From an uncultured Shewanella sp. (GTDB lineage: Bacteria; Pseudomonadota; Gammaproteobacteria; Enterobacterales; Shewanellaceae): a stretch of DNA of 64,000 nucleotides. The position numbers and the translations under genes are program-made. Within the stretch, counting starts at the first letter, position 1. The number at the start of each line of letters is the position of its first letter. Shown one piece after another: positions 6,897 through 17,485 of the stretch. A model generated the notes under the pieces. It had not been told where the DNA came from. It did no database searches and worked only from the letters and a program-made list of their open reading frames with translations. Location of the stretch: assembly GCA_947503555.1 (NCBI GenBank), contig CANNEE010000016.1, forward strand, positions 1 to 64,000. The letters run 5' to 3'.

Positions 6897-9183
6897 ACAG
6901 TTTCATTGCGTAACTATAGGTAACCCAAACGCAGGTAAATCGACCCTATTTAATGCATTAACGGGTTCTAACCAGCAGGTGGGTAACTGGTCAGGTGTTA
7001 CTGTTGAGAAGAAGACAGGGCAATTTGCCTTAAAGGGTGCGGATGTTTTTCTTACTGACTTACCCGGTATTTATGATCTTTTACCCGCGGGCAAGACCTG
7101 TGATTGTTCTTTGGATGAACAGATAGCCCAGCAATATATCGCCGATCAACATATCGATGGCATTATCAACCTTGTAGATGCAACTAATATTGAACGCCAC
7201 TTATATCTCACTGTTCAGCTCAGAGAGCTAGGCATTCCTATGGTGGTAGTGGTCAATAAAATTGATGCTGCTAATAAACGTGGCATCAACATAGACACCG
7301 ATAAGATGTCTTTAGAGCTTGGCTGCCCTGTTATCGCTGTATGCTCAAGAGAGCAGCAAGATGTAGCTCGTGTACAGGCACAATTTGTTGATTTACTTGA
7401 AGGCAAGATTTCTGAAGACCCACTCGTGCTCGACTATGATGAGCAAATTGAGGCAGGAGTTACCTTACTGCAAAATAAACCTGAGCCTGTGAGTCGTGGT
7501 CGGGCATTAGCTATGTTAGGCAATGGGTTAGGCTGTGGTACTTGTAAGAGTGCTCAGATGCAGGAGGAAGTTACCGAGGTAACTGACAGGCTAACGAATC
7601 AAGGCTTAGATATCGAGGTGATGGTTGCAACCACTCGCTTTAATTTTGTTGAGCGAGTTTATCAAGCTTCGGTAGTAGAGCAGGGGATTGAGACCCTTAG
7701 TGATAAGTTAGATAAGTTGACTCTGCACCCTGTGCTTGGTGTGCCTGTATTCCTATTTGTGATGTATTTGATGTTTATGTTTAGCATCAATGTCGGTAGC
7801 TCATTTATCGATTTCTTTGATATTACGGCAGGGGCGGTTTTTGTAGATCATGCTGGTGCATGGCTTGCGAGTGTAGGCGCGCCACAATGGCTAATCGCTA
7901 TTTTAGCCGGTGGTGTAGGTCAAGGTATTCAAACCGTTGCCACTTTCATCCCTGTGATTATTACGCTGTTCTTAGCGCTATCCATTTTGGAAGGCTCTGG
8001 ATACATGGCCCGCGCCGCATTTGTCATCGATGGTCTCATGCGTCGTATTGGCCTGCCGGGTAAAGCGTTCGTCCCTATGATTGTAGGCTTTGGTTGCTCT
8101 GTGCCTGCGATTATGGCAACACGTACACTAGGTAGTGAGCGTGAGCGTATCGTGACAGGTATGATGGCTCCCTTTATGTCCTGTGGTGCGCGCCTACCTG
8201 TATATGCACTTTTTGCTGCCGCTTTCTTCCCCGAGTCTGGTCAGAACCTTGTATTCTTACTGTATATTCTTGGGATCCTTGCTGCAATCGGCACTGGTTT
8301 CCTACTAAGTAGGACCGTATTACCGGGTAGCAGTAGTGCAGTAGTGATGGAACTACCTAGCTATGAGCTTCCTAAATTTAAGGCGGTTATGTCACGAACG
8401 GGCAAGCGAACTAAGAGCTTTATTTTAGGTGCTGGTAAAACCATTGTTATCGTAGTGACTCTGCTGAACTTCATTAATACTATTGGTGTTGATGGTAGCT
8501 TTGGTAATGAAGACAGTAAGGATTCTGTGCTGAGTGTCGCAAGTCAAAAGGTGACGCCATTGTTTGCTCCTATGGGCATAGAGCAGGATAACTGGCCTGC
8601 AACTGTCGGTATCATTACTGGTATCTTCGCTAAAGAAGCGGTAGTAGGGACATTAAATAGTTTGTATAGCGCAGGAAATTCAGAGGAAGCTGAACTCACT
8701 CCACTATCGGAGAGTTTTGAGCAAGCGCTCGGTACCATTCCTGAGAACCTATTTGGCATTGCACCAGAAGACCCACTATCAATTTCTGTCGGTGATGTAT
8801 CGACGATTGAAGCTGCAGCAGCGGAACAAGAAGTTGATACCAGTACCTTCTCGGCATTGCAATCTGGTTTCTCTACAACGGCAGCCGCTTTTTCTTACCT
8901 ACTATTTATCCTTCTTTACACGCCGTGTGTGGCCGCAATGGGTGCCTTAGTTGGTGAGTTTGGTGGTCGCTGGGCAAGATTTGCAGCACTTTGGACCTTT
9001 GGTTTAGCTTACGGTAGTGCCACAGTGGTGTATCAAGTTATCACCTTTAGCCAACATCCTGTGAAGTCAGGTTTATGGATTGGCTTCTTTGTCTCGGCGC
9101 TTATCGCTTTCTATATCTGGTTAAAGCGTAAAGGGGCTAAGACTCAAGAGATTATTCCAACAGTGAAAATTGTCACTGAATAA
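6889..9183 (+). CDS. feoB: Ferrous iron transporter FeoB (G-protein-like permease)
   Basis: FeoB imports Fe(II) across the inner membrane and is gated by its own GTPase domain. The 764-residue protein starts with the G domain: G1 GNPNAGKST near residue 12, switch I VGNWSGVTVE, G3 DLPG near 58 and G4 NKID near 122. A cytosolic helical region follows, then from about residue 280 many hydrophobic segments, including the gate motifs GFGCSVPAIMATR and MAPFMSCGARLPVYALF that are typical of the family. It overlaps feoA and ends at a strong terminator. Iron supply and an abundant multihaem cytochrome system next door make biological sense together. Confidence 0.96.
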   Translation: MTKQFHCVTIGNPNAGKSTLFNALTGSNQQVGNWSGVTVEKKTGQFALKGADVFLTDLPGIYDLLPAGKTCDCSLDEQIAQQYIADQHIDGIINLVDATNIERHLYLTVQLRELGIPMVVVVNKIDAANKRGINIDTDKMSLELGCPVIAVCSREQQDVARVQAQFVDLLEGKISEDPLVLDYDEQIEAGVTLLQNKPEPVSRGRALAMLGNGLGCGTCKSAQMQEEVTEVTDRLTNQGLDIEVMVATTRFNFVERVYQASVVEQGIETLSDKLDKLTLHPVLGVPVFLFVMYLMFMFSINVGSSFIDFFDITAGAVFVDHAGAWLASVGAPQWLIAILAGGVGQGIQTVATFIPVIITLFLALSILEGSGYMARAAFVIDGLMRRIGLPGKAFVPMIVGFGCSVPAIMATRTLGSERERIVTGMMAPFMSCGARLPVYALFAAAFFPESGQNLVFLLYILGILAAIGTGFLLSRTVLPGSSSAVVMELPSYELPKFKAVMSRTGKRTKSFILGAGKTIVIVVTLLNFINTIGVDGSFGNEDSKDSVLSVASQKVTPLFAPMGIEQDNWPATVGIITGIFAKEAVVGTLNSLYSAGNSEEAELTPLSESFEQALGTIPENLFGIAPEDPLSISVGDVSTIEAAAAEQEVDTSTFSALQSGFSTTAAAFSYLLFILLYTPCVAAMGALVGEFGGRWARFAALWTFGLAYGSATVVYQVITFSQHPVKSGLWIGFFVSALIAFYIWLKRKGAKTQEIIPTVKIVTE

Positions 9184-9201
9184 TGCGATTAAGATTGATG
9201 T

Positions 9202-9236
9202 AAAAAGCAGCTCTTTGGGGCTGCTTTTTTATTTTT
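9202..9236 (+). terminator. Terminator after feoB
   Basis: Stem AAAAAGCAGC / GCTGCTTTTT with an 8-nt loop, followed by TTATTTTTT, starts 18 nt after the feoB stop. Confidence 0.88.
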
Positions 9237-9352
9237 TAGCTGTTTTATTCTATCAAGCCAATATTTTGTTCCTTTGGGCATTGTAACATGAGTGGATCTA
9301 TAGGATTATTGCGGTTTTGATTTAGTAAACTAAGTTAGGCAAGAGGAATTCC

Positions 9353-11023
9353 ATGAGCGATATGGATACTGAAGTTCGTCCGAGTAACTTCATTCGTAAT
9401 ATCATAGATGAAGATCTAGAAAGCGGTAAGCATACTGGGGTGCACACTCGTTTCCCGCCGGAGCCGAATGGTTATCTCCATATTGGCCATGCAAAGTCAA
9501 TTTGTCTTAACTTTGGCATCGCACAAGATTACAAAGGTCTGTGCAACTTGCGCTTTGATGATACTAACCCTGAAAAAGAAGATATCGATTACGTTAATTC
9601 GATTCAGGATGATGTGCGTTGGTTAGGCTTCAAGTGGGATGGAGAGGTGCGTTATTCCTCTAACTATTTCGACCAGCTTCACCGTTATGCTGTAGAGCTG
9701 ATTGAGAAAGGGTTAGCTTATGTCTGCTTTCTTAATGCAGATGAGACACGAGAATATCGAGGCACGCTAAAGCAGCCAGGTAAGAACAGCCCATATAGAG
9801 ATTCTAGCATCGAAGAAAACCTAGCTTTGTTTGAAAAGATGCGTTTGGGTGAGTTTGCCGAAGGTGAATGTGCGTTAAGAGCTAAGATAGATATGGCATC
9901 GCCATTTATGTGTATGCGTGATCCTGTTATCTATCGTATTCGCTTTGCTCATCACCATCAAACAGGTGATAAGTGGTGCATCTATCCTATGTACGACTTT
10001 ACTCACTGTATTTCTGATGCGATAGAGAATATCACTCACTCGCTATGTACGTTAGAGTTCCAAGATAACCGTCGTTTATATGACTGGGTACTGGATAATC
10101 TTGATGATTTTCAAGCGCCAAACCGAACTCGTCAGTATGAGTTTTCTCGCTTAAATCTTGAATATACTTTGATGTCCAAGCGTAAGCTAAATGACTTAGT
10201 AGAGCGTGGCTTAGTTGATGGCTGGAATGATGCCCGTATGCCAACTATTGCTGGTTTACGTCGTCGTGGCTATACCCCATCATCTATTCGTGAGTTTTGC
10301 CACCGTATCGGCGTGACTAAGCAAGAGAATATGGTTGAAGTGGGTATGCTTGATGCGTGCGTTCGTGAAGAGCTGAACGAAAATGCACCCCGTGCTATGG
10401 CTGTTATCAAACCGCTTAAAGTGATTATCGAGAACTACCCTGAAGGTGAACAGGAGCTGTTGACAGCGCCTGCACATCCTAATATCGAAGAGATGGGGAC
10501 ACGTACTCTACCTTTCTCTAAAGAGCTTTATATTGATGTTGAAGACTTTAGAGAAGAAGCGAACAAGAAGTATAAGCGACTTGTTTTAGGTAAAGAAGTG
10601 CGTTTGCGTAACGCTTATGTCATTAAAGCTGAGCGCTGTGATAAAGATGCCGATGGCAACATCACGACGGTTTATTGTACCTACGATAATGAGACTTTAG
10701 GTAAGAACCCTAGTGATGGTCGTAAAGTCAAAGGTGTGATTCATTGGGTAGAAGCGAAATCGGCTAAGAGTGCTGAGTTCCGTCTATATTCGCGCCTATT
10801 TAATGACCCTAATCCGGCAGCTGCAGCAACCGTTGATGAAGTATTAAATCCTGAGTCATTGGTAGTAGCCCATGGCTTAGTTGAGCCAAGCTTGGTCGAT
10901 GCGCCGGCAGAGAAAGCATATCAGTTTGAGCGTGAAGGTTACTTCTGCGCAGATAACCAAGACTCTAGCGCGGATAAATTAGTGTTCAATTTAACGGTAG
11001 CATTAAGAGACTCATTTGCTTAA
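9353..11023 (+). CDS. glnS: Glutaminyl-tRNA synthetase
   Basis: This class I aminoacyl-tRNA synthetase charges tRNA-Gln directly with glutamine. The 556-residue protein has the family start [15 protein letters not shown] near residue 35, where HIGH is the ATP-binding signature, and the second signature as [11 protein letters not shown] near 270. The C-terminal half is the anticodon-binding beta-barrel region. Length equals that of gammaproteobacterial GlnS. The ATG at 9353 follows an AGAGGAA ribosome site. It is monocistronic, between terminators at 9.2 and 11.05 kb. Confidence 0.97.
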   Translation: MSDMDTEVRPSNFIRNIIDEDLESGKHTGVHTRFPPEPNGYLHIGHAKSICLNFGIAQDYKGLCNLRFDDTNPEKEDIDYVNSIQDDVRWLGFKWDGEVRYSSNYFDQLHRYAVELIEKGLAYVCFLNADETREYRGTLKQPGKNSPYRDSSIEENLALFEKMRLGEFAEGECALRAKIDMASPFMCMRDPVIYRIRFAHHHQTGDKWCIYPMYDFTHCISDAIENITHSLCTLEFQDNRRLYDWVLDNLDDFQAPNRTRQYEFSRLNLEYTLMSKRKLNDLVERGLVDGWNDARMPTIAGLRRRGYTPSSIREFCHRIGVTKQENMVEVGMLDACVREELNENAPRAMAVIKPLKVIIENYPEGEQELLTAPAHPNIEEMGTRTLPFSKELYIDVEDFREEANKKYKRLVLGKEVRLRNAYVIKAERCDKDADGNITTVYCTYDNETLGKNPSDGRKVKGVIHWVEAKSAKSAEFRLYSRLFNDPNPAAAATVDEVLNPESLVVAHGLVEPSLVDAPAEKAYQFEREGYFCADNQDSSADKLVFNLTVALRDSFA

Positions 11024-11045
11024 TCTCTCGTTGAGAAGGGACAAT

Positions 11046-11074
11046 AAAAAAGAAGGCCTAGTGCCTTCTTTTTT
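11046..11074 (+). terminator. Terminator after glnS
   Basis: Perfect 12-bp stem AAAAAAGAAGGC / GCCTTCTTTTTT with a 5-nt loop. The A and T runs on both sides would let it work in both directions, so it could also serve the convergent gene at 11152-11748. Confidence 0.9.
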
Positions 11075-11151
11075 CATTCTAAAATAAGCTTGGTACTTGG
11101 ATGGCGAATAAGTAGATTACAGCAATTCGTACCTAACTTATTACGCATTAT

Positions 11152-11748
11152 CTATTGATACATAGGACCAAAGCCCATACTCCATAAAATCACACTTGTC
11201 GCCATCAGGGCTACCAGCAAAACAAGTCCCGCAGTGACCACTGAGCTGGCGTAGATAAATCCTTTCTCTTCAGGGATATTCATTATGATAGGTACGCCCG
11301 TATAGAGCAGATAAACAGAGTAGGATAGCCCAATCAGGCCTATTATCATCATAAACCAGAGTGTTGGGTAGAGCGCTGCAATACCGACCATAAATAGCGG
11401 CGTTGCCGTATAAGATGCCAGTTCAAAAGCCTGTGAGAAGCTAGGTTTAGCATCAAAGGTTTTGCCCATCCAGTAGGCAAGATAAGCTAGACAGCAAACA
11501 CCGATAATAAGTCCGAAGTACATGCCTACAGACATAAAGAGTGCGCTCTGTTTAGTGAGAAATAGTGGCTCGCCCACGCCTGGATTCCAGCCAATATGAG
11601 CGTTGGCAATGTAACTGCATACAGCAGGAATAAGCGCGATAAGTAGTACATGGCTTAGACTAGCGTTAATCGTTTCATGATTACGCTCAATGGTATGCCA
11701 TTCTTGCTTTGGATGTGTATATAACCCCATTAAGTGATCTAGTATCAT
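11152..11748 (-). CDS. Yip1-family inner-membrane protein
   Basis: A 198-residue integral membrane protein with about five hydrophobic segments (roughly residues 30-48, 68-92, 112-130, 132-150 and 168-190). The opening MILDHLMGLYTHPKQEWHTIE and the pattern ASYTATPLFMVGIAALYP are those of the YIP1 family, like E. coli YohC. The function is not known. It is convergent with glnS, stands alone, and its start is preceded by an AGGA-type site. Confidence 0.8.
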   Translation of the reverse strand: MILDHLMGLYTHPKQEWHTIERNHETINASLSHVLLIALIPAVCSYIANAHIGWNPGVGEPLFLTKQSALFMSVGMYFGLIIGVCCLAYLAYWMGKTFDAKPSFSQAFELASYTATPLFMVGIAALYPTLWFMMIIGLIGLSYSVYLLYTGVPIIMNIPEEKGFIYASSVVTAGLVLLVALMATSVILWSMGFGPMYQ

Positions 11749-12001
11749 TATAATTATCCTTTGGTTAGCTATTAACTCTAGCTGGCCTATTGAGCCAACT
11801 CGATACTGTGTACTGCTTACTCTCGTCGGTAAGGTTCACTAGCTCCAAGGTAATTTAGCGATCCTTACTATGACTATTTATTAGCCAAAATCGCCATGGC
11901 GTCAAGTTTACCTAGCATATTGCTTTAATTGATGGCTTTAATGGTGTCGCAAATCTGATAAAATTCCTGCTCTCGTTTTACCTTTTCTCTTAAGAGTATT
12001 T

Positions 12002-12772
12002 ATGGATAAGCTGCTTGCACCTGTGAAATCATTTTTAGGCTGTGAAACCCCTGATGCTTGGATAGAGCAAGCCTGTAAGCCTGAAAATTTAACTGCTTTA
12101 TTGATCGATCACTGCAACTGTGAGCTAAAAGCAGCGCAAACGGCGATGTTTCTTATTCGTAAATATGCAATTGATGAGGCATCGGGTCAGGTATTGCTGG
12201 ATTGGGCTAAACCCTATGAAGATTTTGTATATGGCAAGAATAGGGATATTGAGGCTTTTCTATCTCAAGCGGGTAAATTAAACGATTTGCCGATCAAGCT
12301 AAAGCCCAAAGCTAATTGTGACTTTGCTGAGGATCTTATTGCTAAGATGGTGCGTTTGATAAAAGAGGAATTTCATCATTTTTATCAAGTGCTAGAAATT
12401 ATGCATCAGCGTGGTATTAGCTATCAAAATATGAGAGCTGGGCGTTATGCCAAGGCGATGATGAAGCAGGTTAGAACCCACGAGCCAGCAACATTAGTGG
12501 ATAAACTCATAGTGGGGGCATTTATCGAGGCTCGATCAGCTGAACGTTTTGCTAAGCTTGCCCCCTATTTAGATGAACAGCTTAATCGCTTCTATGTGTC
12601 ACTGCTGCGCTCTGAAGCCCGTCATTATCAGGATTATCTCACCTTGGCGGAAGCGATTTTAGGCCAAGATATTTCTGAGCGTGTGGCTCACTTTACTCAG
12701 GTTGAATGCGCTCTTATTTTATCCGAGGACGATGAGTTTAAGTTTCATAGCGGTCAGCCATTAGCGAACTAG
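12002..12772 (+). CDS. miaE: tRNA 2-methylthio-N6-isopentenyladenosine hydroxylase MiaE
   Basis: MiaE is a non-haem diiron monooxygenase that hydroxylates the isopentenyl group of ms2i6A at position 37 of some tRNAs. The 256-residue protein shows the four-helix diiron pattern: a Glu in HCNCELKAAQ near residue 40, Glu and His in KEEFHHFYQV near 125, a Glu in EARSAERFA near 180 and Glu-His in RSEARHYQDY near 205. These and the length match the family. It is convergent with lpxH, whose stop lies 13 nt away, with no clear terminator between. Confidence 0.92.
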   Translation: MDKLLAPVKSFLGCETPDAWIEQACKPENLTALLIDHCNCELKAAQTAMFLIRKYAIDEASGQVLLDWAKPYEDFVYGKNRDIEAFLSQAGKLNDLPIKLKPKANCDFAEDLIAKMVRLIKEEFHHFYQVLEIMHQRGISYQNMRAGRYAKAMMKQVRTHEPATLVDKLIVGAFIEARSAERFAKLAPYLDEQLNRFYVSLLRSEARHYQDYLTLAEAILGQDISERVAHFTQVECALILSEDDEFKFHSGQPLAN

Positions 12773-12785
12773 GCTTTGTTTTAAG

Positions 12786-13505
12786 CTAGTTTTGAGGGAA
12801 GGTTGCGGAGTCTAGCTTGATACCATCTCTTGTGATGCTAAGCACACTGGTTTGTTGGTACCAGTCGCCTAAAACGATGCGCCGTTGCTTGTCATTGATT
12901 TGATGGACATTAGGTCTATGGGTATGACCGTGGATCATATCAACAGCGCCTGTTTGATGGAGCAGATTCTCTACCGCGTTTTGTTCCACATCCATGATTT
13001 GATAACTCTTTGCCTTATTATCCATCTTACTTTTAGCGCGGATGTTGGCCGCTATCGCTTGGCGCTTGCTGGTAGGTAAGTGAGCATAGATCCACTTAGC
13101 CCAGTTTAGATTGCGAAACTTTCTGAATCTCTGATATTTCTTGTCCAAAGTGCACAGGCTATCGCCATGAAGAATGACAGTGGGAGTACCGTATAGGTCA
13201 ATCACTTGTACTTCAGGCAATAGCGTCATGCCCGAGCGTGTCGCGAACGCCTTGCCGATAAGAAAGTCTCGATTGCCATGGATAAAGTAAATTGGCAGTC
13301 TTTGACTAATGGTTTTTAGCTTATCAGCCAGCTTATTGGCAAAGGGCTCGGCAAGATCATCACCGACCCAGACTTCAAACAGATCGCCTAAAATATAGAG
13401 AGCTTCCACATCACTTAGCTCATTATCGAGAAAGTGATTAAAAGCCTGTGTAATATCAGGACGATTGCTGCTTAGGTGAAGGTCGGCAATGAACAAGGTG
13501 CGCAT
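12786..13505 (-). CDS. lpxH: UDP-2,3-diacylglucosamine diphosphatase LpxH
   Basis: LpxH hydrolyses UDP-2,3-diacylglucosamine to lipid X in lipid A synthesis, as a peripheral inner-membrane protein. The 239-residue protein has the metallophosphoesterase motifs in order: D8-L-H10 in [18 protein letters not shown] near 41, GNRDF near 79, HGDS near 114 and HGHTHRP near 195. Length equals that of E. coli LpxH. The gene is 11 nt after ppiB on the same strand, the familiar ppiB-lpxH pair. Confidence 0.95.
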   Translation of the reverse strand: MRTLFIADLHLSSNRPDITQAFNHFLDNELSDVEALYILGDLFEVWVGDDLAEPFANKLADKLKTISQRLPIYFIHGNRDFLIGKAFATRSGMTLLPEVQVIDLYGTPTVILHGDSLCTLDKKYQRFRKFRNLNWAKWIYAHLPTSKRQAIAANIRAKSKMDNKAKSYQIMDVEQNAVENLLHQTGAVDMIHGHTHRPNVHQINDKQRRIVLGDWYQQTSVLSITRDGIKLDSATFPQN

Positions 13506-13516
13506 AGTCAGTTTTA

Positions 13517-14011
13517 TTAACCTTCTACAGTCACACTTTCAATAACAACGGCTTCTAATGGCACATCTTGGTGCATACCGCGGTTACCTGTATCGACACC
13601 TTTGATCTTCTCTATGATATCCATACCTTCAGTCACATGGGCAAATACACAGTAGCCCCAACCTTGAACAGACTCATTTTTAAAGTCTAGGAAGTCATTA
13701 TCTTTAACGTTAATAAAGAACTGAGCCGTAGCCGAATGAGGATCTGAAGTACGTGCCATAGCCAAGGCACCAACCTTGTTTGATAGGCCGTTATTGGCTT
13801 CGTTCTTGATGCTACCTTTAACGGCTTTTTGTTGCATATCTTCGGTGAAACCACCACCTTGGATCATAAAGCCATCGATAACACGGTGGAAAATAGTGCC
13901 ATCATAGAAACCCTCTTTGGCGTAACCAAGAAAGTTTTCACAGGTAAGAGGAGCGTTTTCAGTATCTAGCGCGATTTTGATATCGCCCATATTTGTATGC
14001 AAAGTAATCAT
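13517..14011 (-). CDS. ppiB: Cytoplasmic peptidyl-prolyl cis-trans isomerase B (cyclophilin)
   Basis: A 164-residue single-domain cyclophilin without a signal peptide that speeds proline isomerisation during folding. Family motifs [15 protein letters not shown] near residue 48, [16 protein letters not shown] near 80 and [13 protein letters not shown] near 100 are present. The open frame extends upstream to 14134, but the ATG at 14011 fits the family start ([13 protein letters not shown]) and length, and the extension looks non-coding. Divergent from cysS, first of a ppiB-lpxH pair. Confidence 0.95.
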   Translation of the reverse strand: MITLHTNMGDIKIALDTENAPLTCENFLGYAKEGFYDGTIFHRVIDGFMIQGGGFTEDMQQKAVKGSIKNEANNGLSNKVGALAMARTSDPHSATAQFFINVKDNDFLDFKNESVQGWGYCVFAHVTEGMDIIEKIKGVDTGNRGMHQDVPLEAVVIESVTVEG

Positions 14012-14238
14012 ATTGTTTTCTTTCCAGTAAAAAGAGTGGCGGGATTCTAACTTATCTAGATTAGGGCATAAAGTCCTGTATTCAAGCCTAAATGACCATG
14101 TTAGACTGATAAGCTTGATTGTGCGCACAAACAAGTCATATTAATCCGTTAATAGCCCAACTATTTGTTAGGCGAATGACAAGAGTTTGTCGCCAAATGA
14201 TTCGTTTAATTTTGTCCAGTATCTGAAAGAGAAAATCG

Positions 14239-15621
14239 ATGTTGAAGATATACAACAGTATTAGTCGCCAAAAAGAGGAATTTAAGCCTATTGTCCCAGG
14301 AAAGGTTGGGATGTATGTCTGTGGGATCACCATCTATGATTTGTGTCACATAGGCCATGGTCGTACTTTTGTCTCTTTCGATATGATCACTAGATATCTG
14401 CGTTACGCTGGCTATGAGGTTAATTATCAGCGCAATATTACCGATGTTGATGACAAGATTATCAAGCGTGCTAATGAGAATAATGAGTCTTGTGATGCAT
14501 TAACAGAGCGCCTTATTGGTGAAATGCATAAGGACTTTGATGCGCTTAATATGAAGCGCCCTGATTTTGAGCCCAGAGCGACTTTGCATATTGCAGAAAT
14601 CATTGAAATGGTCGAGTTGCTTATTAAGCGTGGTCATGCCTATGTGGCGCCAAGTGGCGATGTCCTCTTTAGTGTGGCTTCTTATCCAGAATATGGTCAG
14701 CTTTCTGGGCAGAATCTAGAGCAGCTGCAAGCTGGTGCTCGCGTTGAAGTCGATGAAGACAAACGTGATCCTATGGACTTTGTGCTGTGGAAGATGTCTA
14801 AGCCGGGTGAGCCTACATGGGATTCACCATGGGGTGCAGGTCGTCCTGGTTGGCACATTGAGTGTTCGGCGATGAATAGTAAGCATTTGGGACATCATTT
14901 TGATATCCATGGTGGTGGCTCAGATCTTCAGTTCCCACATCACGAGAATGAAATAGCTCAGTCTTGCTGTGCCCATGATACCCAGTATGTGAATTACTGG
15001 ATGCACACAGGTATGGTAATGGTAGACAAAGAGAAGATGTCAAAATCCCTCAATAACTTCTTTACTATTCGTGATGTGCTTGCTCACTATGATGCTGCAA
15101 CGGTTCGCTACTTCTTGTTATCTGGGCACTATCGTAGCCAACTAAACTACTCAGAAGATAATCTTAAGCAAGCTAAGGCGAGTCTAGAGCGTCTTTATAC
15201 CGCGCTTAAAGGTTTAGATTTAAGTGTTGAAGCCGCGTCTGCCGAGGAGTTTGTGGCTAAGTTTAAGGCCGCGATGGATGATGACTTTAATACGCCTGAG
15301 GCATACTCTGTACTGTTTGATATGGTGCGTGAGATTAACCGCCTTAAAGCGGATGATAACTTGGCCGATGCCAGCGCACTGGCTGTGGCAATGAAGCAGT
15401 TAGGTGATGTTTTAGGTATTTTAGAGCAAGATGTGGATGCCTTCTTTCAAGGTGGCGGTGATGGCGATGAAGTTGCTCAAATCGAAGCCTTAATTGCTGA
15501 GCGTAATCGCGCTCGTGCTGAGAAAGATTGGCCTGCTGCCGATGCAGCTCGTGATGGCTTAAACGCGCTCGGTGTTGTGCTTGAAGATGGCCCGAGTGGT
15601 ACCACTTGGCGTAAGAAGTAG
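14239..15621 (+). CDS. cysS: Cysteinyl-tRNA synthetase
   Basis: This class I zinc enzyme charges tRNA-Cys. The 460-residue protein has zinc-ligand Cys28 in [11 protein letters not shown], the HIGH signature at CHIGHGR, further zinc ligands in WHIECSAM (Cys near 209) and [10 protein letters not shown] (His and Glu near 234-238), and KMSKS in [12 protein letters not shown] near 266. Length is that of E. coli CysS. Divergent from ppiB across about 230 bp; a perfect terminator follows. Confidence 0.97.
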   Translation: MLKIYNSISRQKEEFKPIVPGKVGMYVCGITIYDLCHIGHGRTFVSFDMITRYLRYAGYEVNYQRNITDVDDKIIKRANENNESCDALTERLIGEMHKDFDALNMKRPDFEPRATLHIAEIIEMVELLIKRGHAYVAPSGDVLFSVASYPEYGQLSGQNLEQLQAGARVEVDEDKRDPMDFVLWKMSKPGEPTWDSPWGAGRPGWHIECSAMNSKHLGHHFDIHGGGSDLQFPHHENEIAQSCCAHDTQYVNYWMHTGMVMVDKEKMSKSLNNFFTIRDVLAHYDAATVRYFLLSGHYRSQLNYSEDNLKQAKASLERLYTALKGLDLSVEAASAEEFVAKFKAAMDDDFNTPEAYSVLFDMVREINRLKADDNLADASALAVAMKQLGDVLGILEQDVDAFFQGGGDGDEVAQIEALIAERNRARAEKDWPAADAARDGLNALGVVLEDGPSGTTWRKK

Positions 15622-15645
15622 ATTTCAACAAAATAAGCTATATTG

Positions 15646-15678
15646 AAAAATGCCTGCTAGATGCAGGCATTTTTTTTT
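15646..15678 (+). terminator. Terminator after cysS
   Basis: Perfect 12-bp stem AAAAATGCCTGC / GCAGGCATTTTT with a 5-nt loop and a long T run. The A run on the other side means it may also end folD, which is convergent. Confidence 0.92.
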
Positions 15679-15701
15679 ATTTTCAAACTCGAACTAGCCA
15701 C

Positions 15702-16562
15702 TCAATCTTTGTCGTGGTAGTTCTCATTAGCATAGAGGGTATTTTCTAATAGGCTTGCAATTGTCATAGGGCCGACACCACCAGGAACTGGTGTAATCCA
15801 ACTGGCGTGCTCGGCGGCAACGTCATATTCCACATCGCCGACTAATTGGCCATTGTCTAGACGGTTAATACCCACATCGATCACTATGGCGCCGGGCTTA
15901 ATCCAATCACCAGGAATAAAGCCTGGTTTGCCGACAGCAACCACGAGAAGATCCGCTTGTCTGACTTTGCTTTCTAAATCTTGAGTAAACCTATGACAGG
16001 TAGTTGTGGTACAGCCTGCTAGTAATAGCTCTAAGGTCATAGGACGGCCGACAATATTTGAAGCGCCTACTACTACGGCATCGAGTCCATAGGTGTCGAT
16101 ACCCGTAGATTTTACCAGTGTCATAATTCCCATAGGTGTACATGAGCGTAATACAGGAATTCGCTGTGCAAGGCGGCCAACATTATATGGATGGAAGCCA
16201 TCAACATCTTTCTCTGGCTGTATACGCTCAATGACCTTAGTATCATCAATATGTTCTGGCAGGGGTAACTGCACCAAAATACCATCTATGCTTGAGTCTT
16301 TATTACATTCGTCAATGAGTGCTAGTAGCGCCTCTTCTGTGGTGCTTGAGTCTAAATCAAAGGAGCGGGAAACAAAGCCCACTTCTTCACAGGCACGGCG
16401 CTTGCTGCCCACATAGACTTGAGATGCAGGATCGCTGCCTACTAAAATGACAGCTAAGCCTGGTGCTCTTTTACCTGCTTCGAGGCGCTTAGCAACTTTT
16501 TGTTTTAGTTTGGTTCGGATAGATTGGGCTATGGCCTTTCCATCAATTAATTGAGCTGTCAT
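15702..16562 (-). CDS. folD: Bifunctional methylenetetrahydrofolate dehydrogenase/cyclohydrolase
   Basis: FolD interconverts 5,10-methylene- and 10-formyl-tetrahydrofolate using NADP+, feeding purine and formyl-Met synthesis. The 286-residue protein shows the active-site segment [14 protein letters not shown] near residue 50, QLPLPEHI near 98, the Rossmann signature [12 protein letters not shown] near 163 and the C-terminal [18 protein letters not shown]. Start ATG at 16562 has AAGGA about 11 nt upstream. Convergent with cysS. Confidence 0.96.
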   Translation of the reverse strand: MTAQLIDGKAIAQSIRTKLKQKVAKRLEAGKRAPGLAVILVGSDPASQVYVGSKRRACEEVGFVSRSFDLDSSTTEEALLALIDECNKDSSIDGILVQLPLPEHIDDTKVIERIQPEKDVDGFHPYNVGRLAQRIPVLRSCTPMGIMTLVKSTGIDTYGLDAVVVGASNIVGRPMTLELLLAGCTTTTCHRFTQDLESKVRQADLLVVAVGKPGFIPGDWIKPGAIVIDVGINRLDNGQLVGDVEYDVAAEHASWITPVPGGVGPMTIASLLENTLYANENYHDKD

Positions 16563-16904
16563 CGAGGCGAATTTCCTTACTTAATGGCGTATATCAAGGC
16601 TGCGACAAGGTGCATATTAGGGCTCGGGAACAGTTTGTTATGAGCTTAGAATTATCGTGGTTCCCAAGTAAAAAGCGGCGACATTTTAACACTGTGAATA
16701 TAAGGTGTCATGGTCAATACTCAGTTTCCGTTTATAAAAACGATATCAGTCAAGCGTCCGTTAACCACATGAGCATTTTATTTACTATTAGCTTGTAAAA
16801 TCGCCATATAAGTGAAACTAGGCAAAAAGTTATTGACGCTGCATAGGTGAGGGGATAATATGCGCTCCGTTCTCGACGATAGCGAGTTTGTCTAGAGTAA
16901 CGCA
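16563..16904. other. folD - tRNA intergenic region
   Basis: This 342-bp gap holds the tRNA operon promoter near its right end and the upstream region of folD at its left. Open frames in it lack any recognisable protein. Nothing else was seen. Confidence 0.5.
16833..16861 (+). promoter_or_regulatory. Sigma-70 promoter of the tRNA operon
   Basis: TTGACG and TAATAT are separated by exactly 17 bp, about 44 bp before the first tRNA. The stretch CTCCGTTCTCGACG just after the -10 is G/C-rich, as in stringently controlled stable-RNA promoters; that last point is inference. Confidence 0.85.
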
Positions 16905-16981
16905 CGGTGATTAGCGCAGCCCGGTAGCGCATCTGCTTTGGGAGCAGAGGGTCAGAGGTTCGAATCCTCTATCACCGACCA
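16905..16981 (+). tRNA. tRNA-Pro (anticodon TGG)
   Basis: 77 nt including encoded CCA. The acceptor stem CGGTGAT / ATCACCG pairs perfectly, the anticodon stem TCTGC / GCAGA encloses loop TTTGGGA, and the T arm GGTTCGAATCC is canonical. Confidence 0.97.
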
Positions 16982-17068
16982 GATTTTAGTATCGAGCTTA
17001 GGCTTGATACAAGCAACAAAATGTTGCTAGCCAGTCAGGAAACATGTTGGATATTAAACATGTTCGAC

Positions 17069-17145
17069 GCGCCCGTAGCTCAGTTGGATAGAGCATCCGC
17101 CTTCTAAGCGGATGGTCGCAGGTTCGAATCCTGCCGGGCGTACCA
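17069..17145 (+). tRNA. tRNA-Arg (anticodon TCT)
   Basis: 77 nt with encoded CCA. The acceptor stem GCGCCCG pairs with CGGGCGT (one G-U), the anticodon stem TCCGC / GCGGA encloses CTTCTAA, and the T loop is GTTCGAATC. It reads AGA/AGG codons. Confidence 0.97.
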
Positions 17146-17152
17146 TTTTTGT

Positions 17153-17229
17153 GGTGATTGTAGCTCAGTTGGTAGAGCCCCGGATTGTGATTCCGGTTGT
17201 CGTGGGTTCAAGTCCCATCAGTCACCCCA
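17153..17229 (+). tRNA. tRNA-His (anticodon GTG)
   Basis: 77 nt with encoded CCA and the extra 5' G (G-1) typical of tRNA-His. The anticodon stem CCGGA / TCCGG encloses TTGTGAT. The body closely follows E. coli tRNA-His. Third and last tRNA of the operon, 7 nt after tRNA-Arg. Confidence 0.97.
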
Positions 17230-17247
17230 CTTCTTTTGAAGAAAAGT

Positions 17248-17276
17248 AAAAAAAGCGACCCTAGGTCGCTTTTTTT
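17248..17276 (+). terminator. Terminator of the tRNA operon
   Basis: Perfect 13-bp stem AAAAAAAGCGACC / GGTCGCTTTTTTT with a 3-nt loop, 18 nt after tRNA-His. Confidence 0.93.
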
Positions 17277-17300
17277 ACGCCTTAAATTCATCATATAAGG

Positions 17301-17329
17301 TCGACTCTAGTGTTTTGCGTGGCTATAAT
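17301..17329 (+). promoter_or_regulatory. Probable tig promoter
   Basis: TCGACT, 17 bp and a perfect TATAAT lie between the tRNA terminator and tig. They would give a leader of about 150 nt. Confidence 0.65.
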
Positions 17330-17485
17330 GTCGCGTCTTGATATTTATCGACTATATAAAGATGGCATTTATCGGCCAGCCGTTATAGGCTAGGCGCCAC
17401 AAATTAAGACTAAGAAACGAATACCTTAATAGTTGACTGTTTCGACTATTACCAAAGGACGTTAGACATATTTCGAGGTAAAACA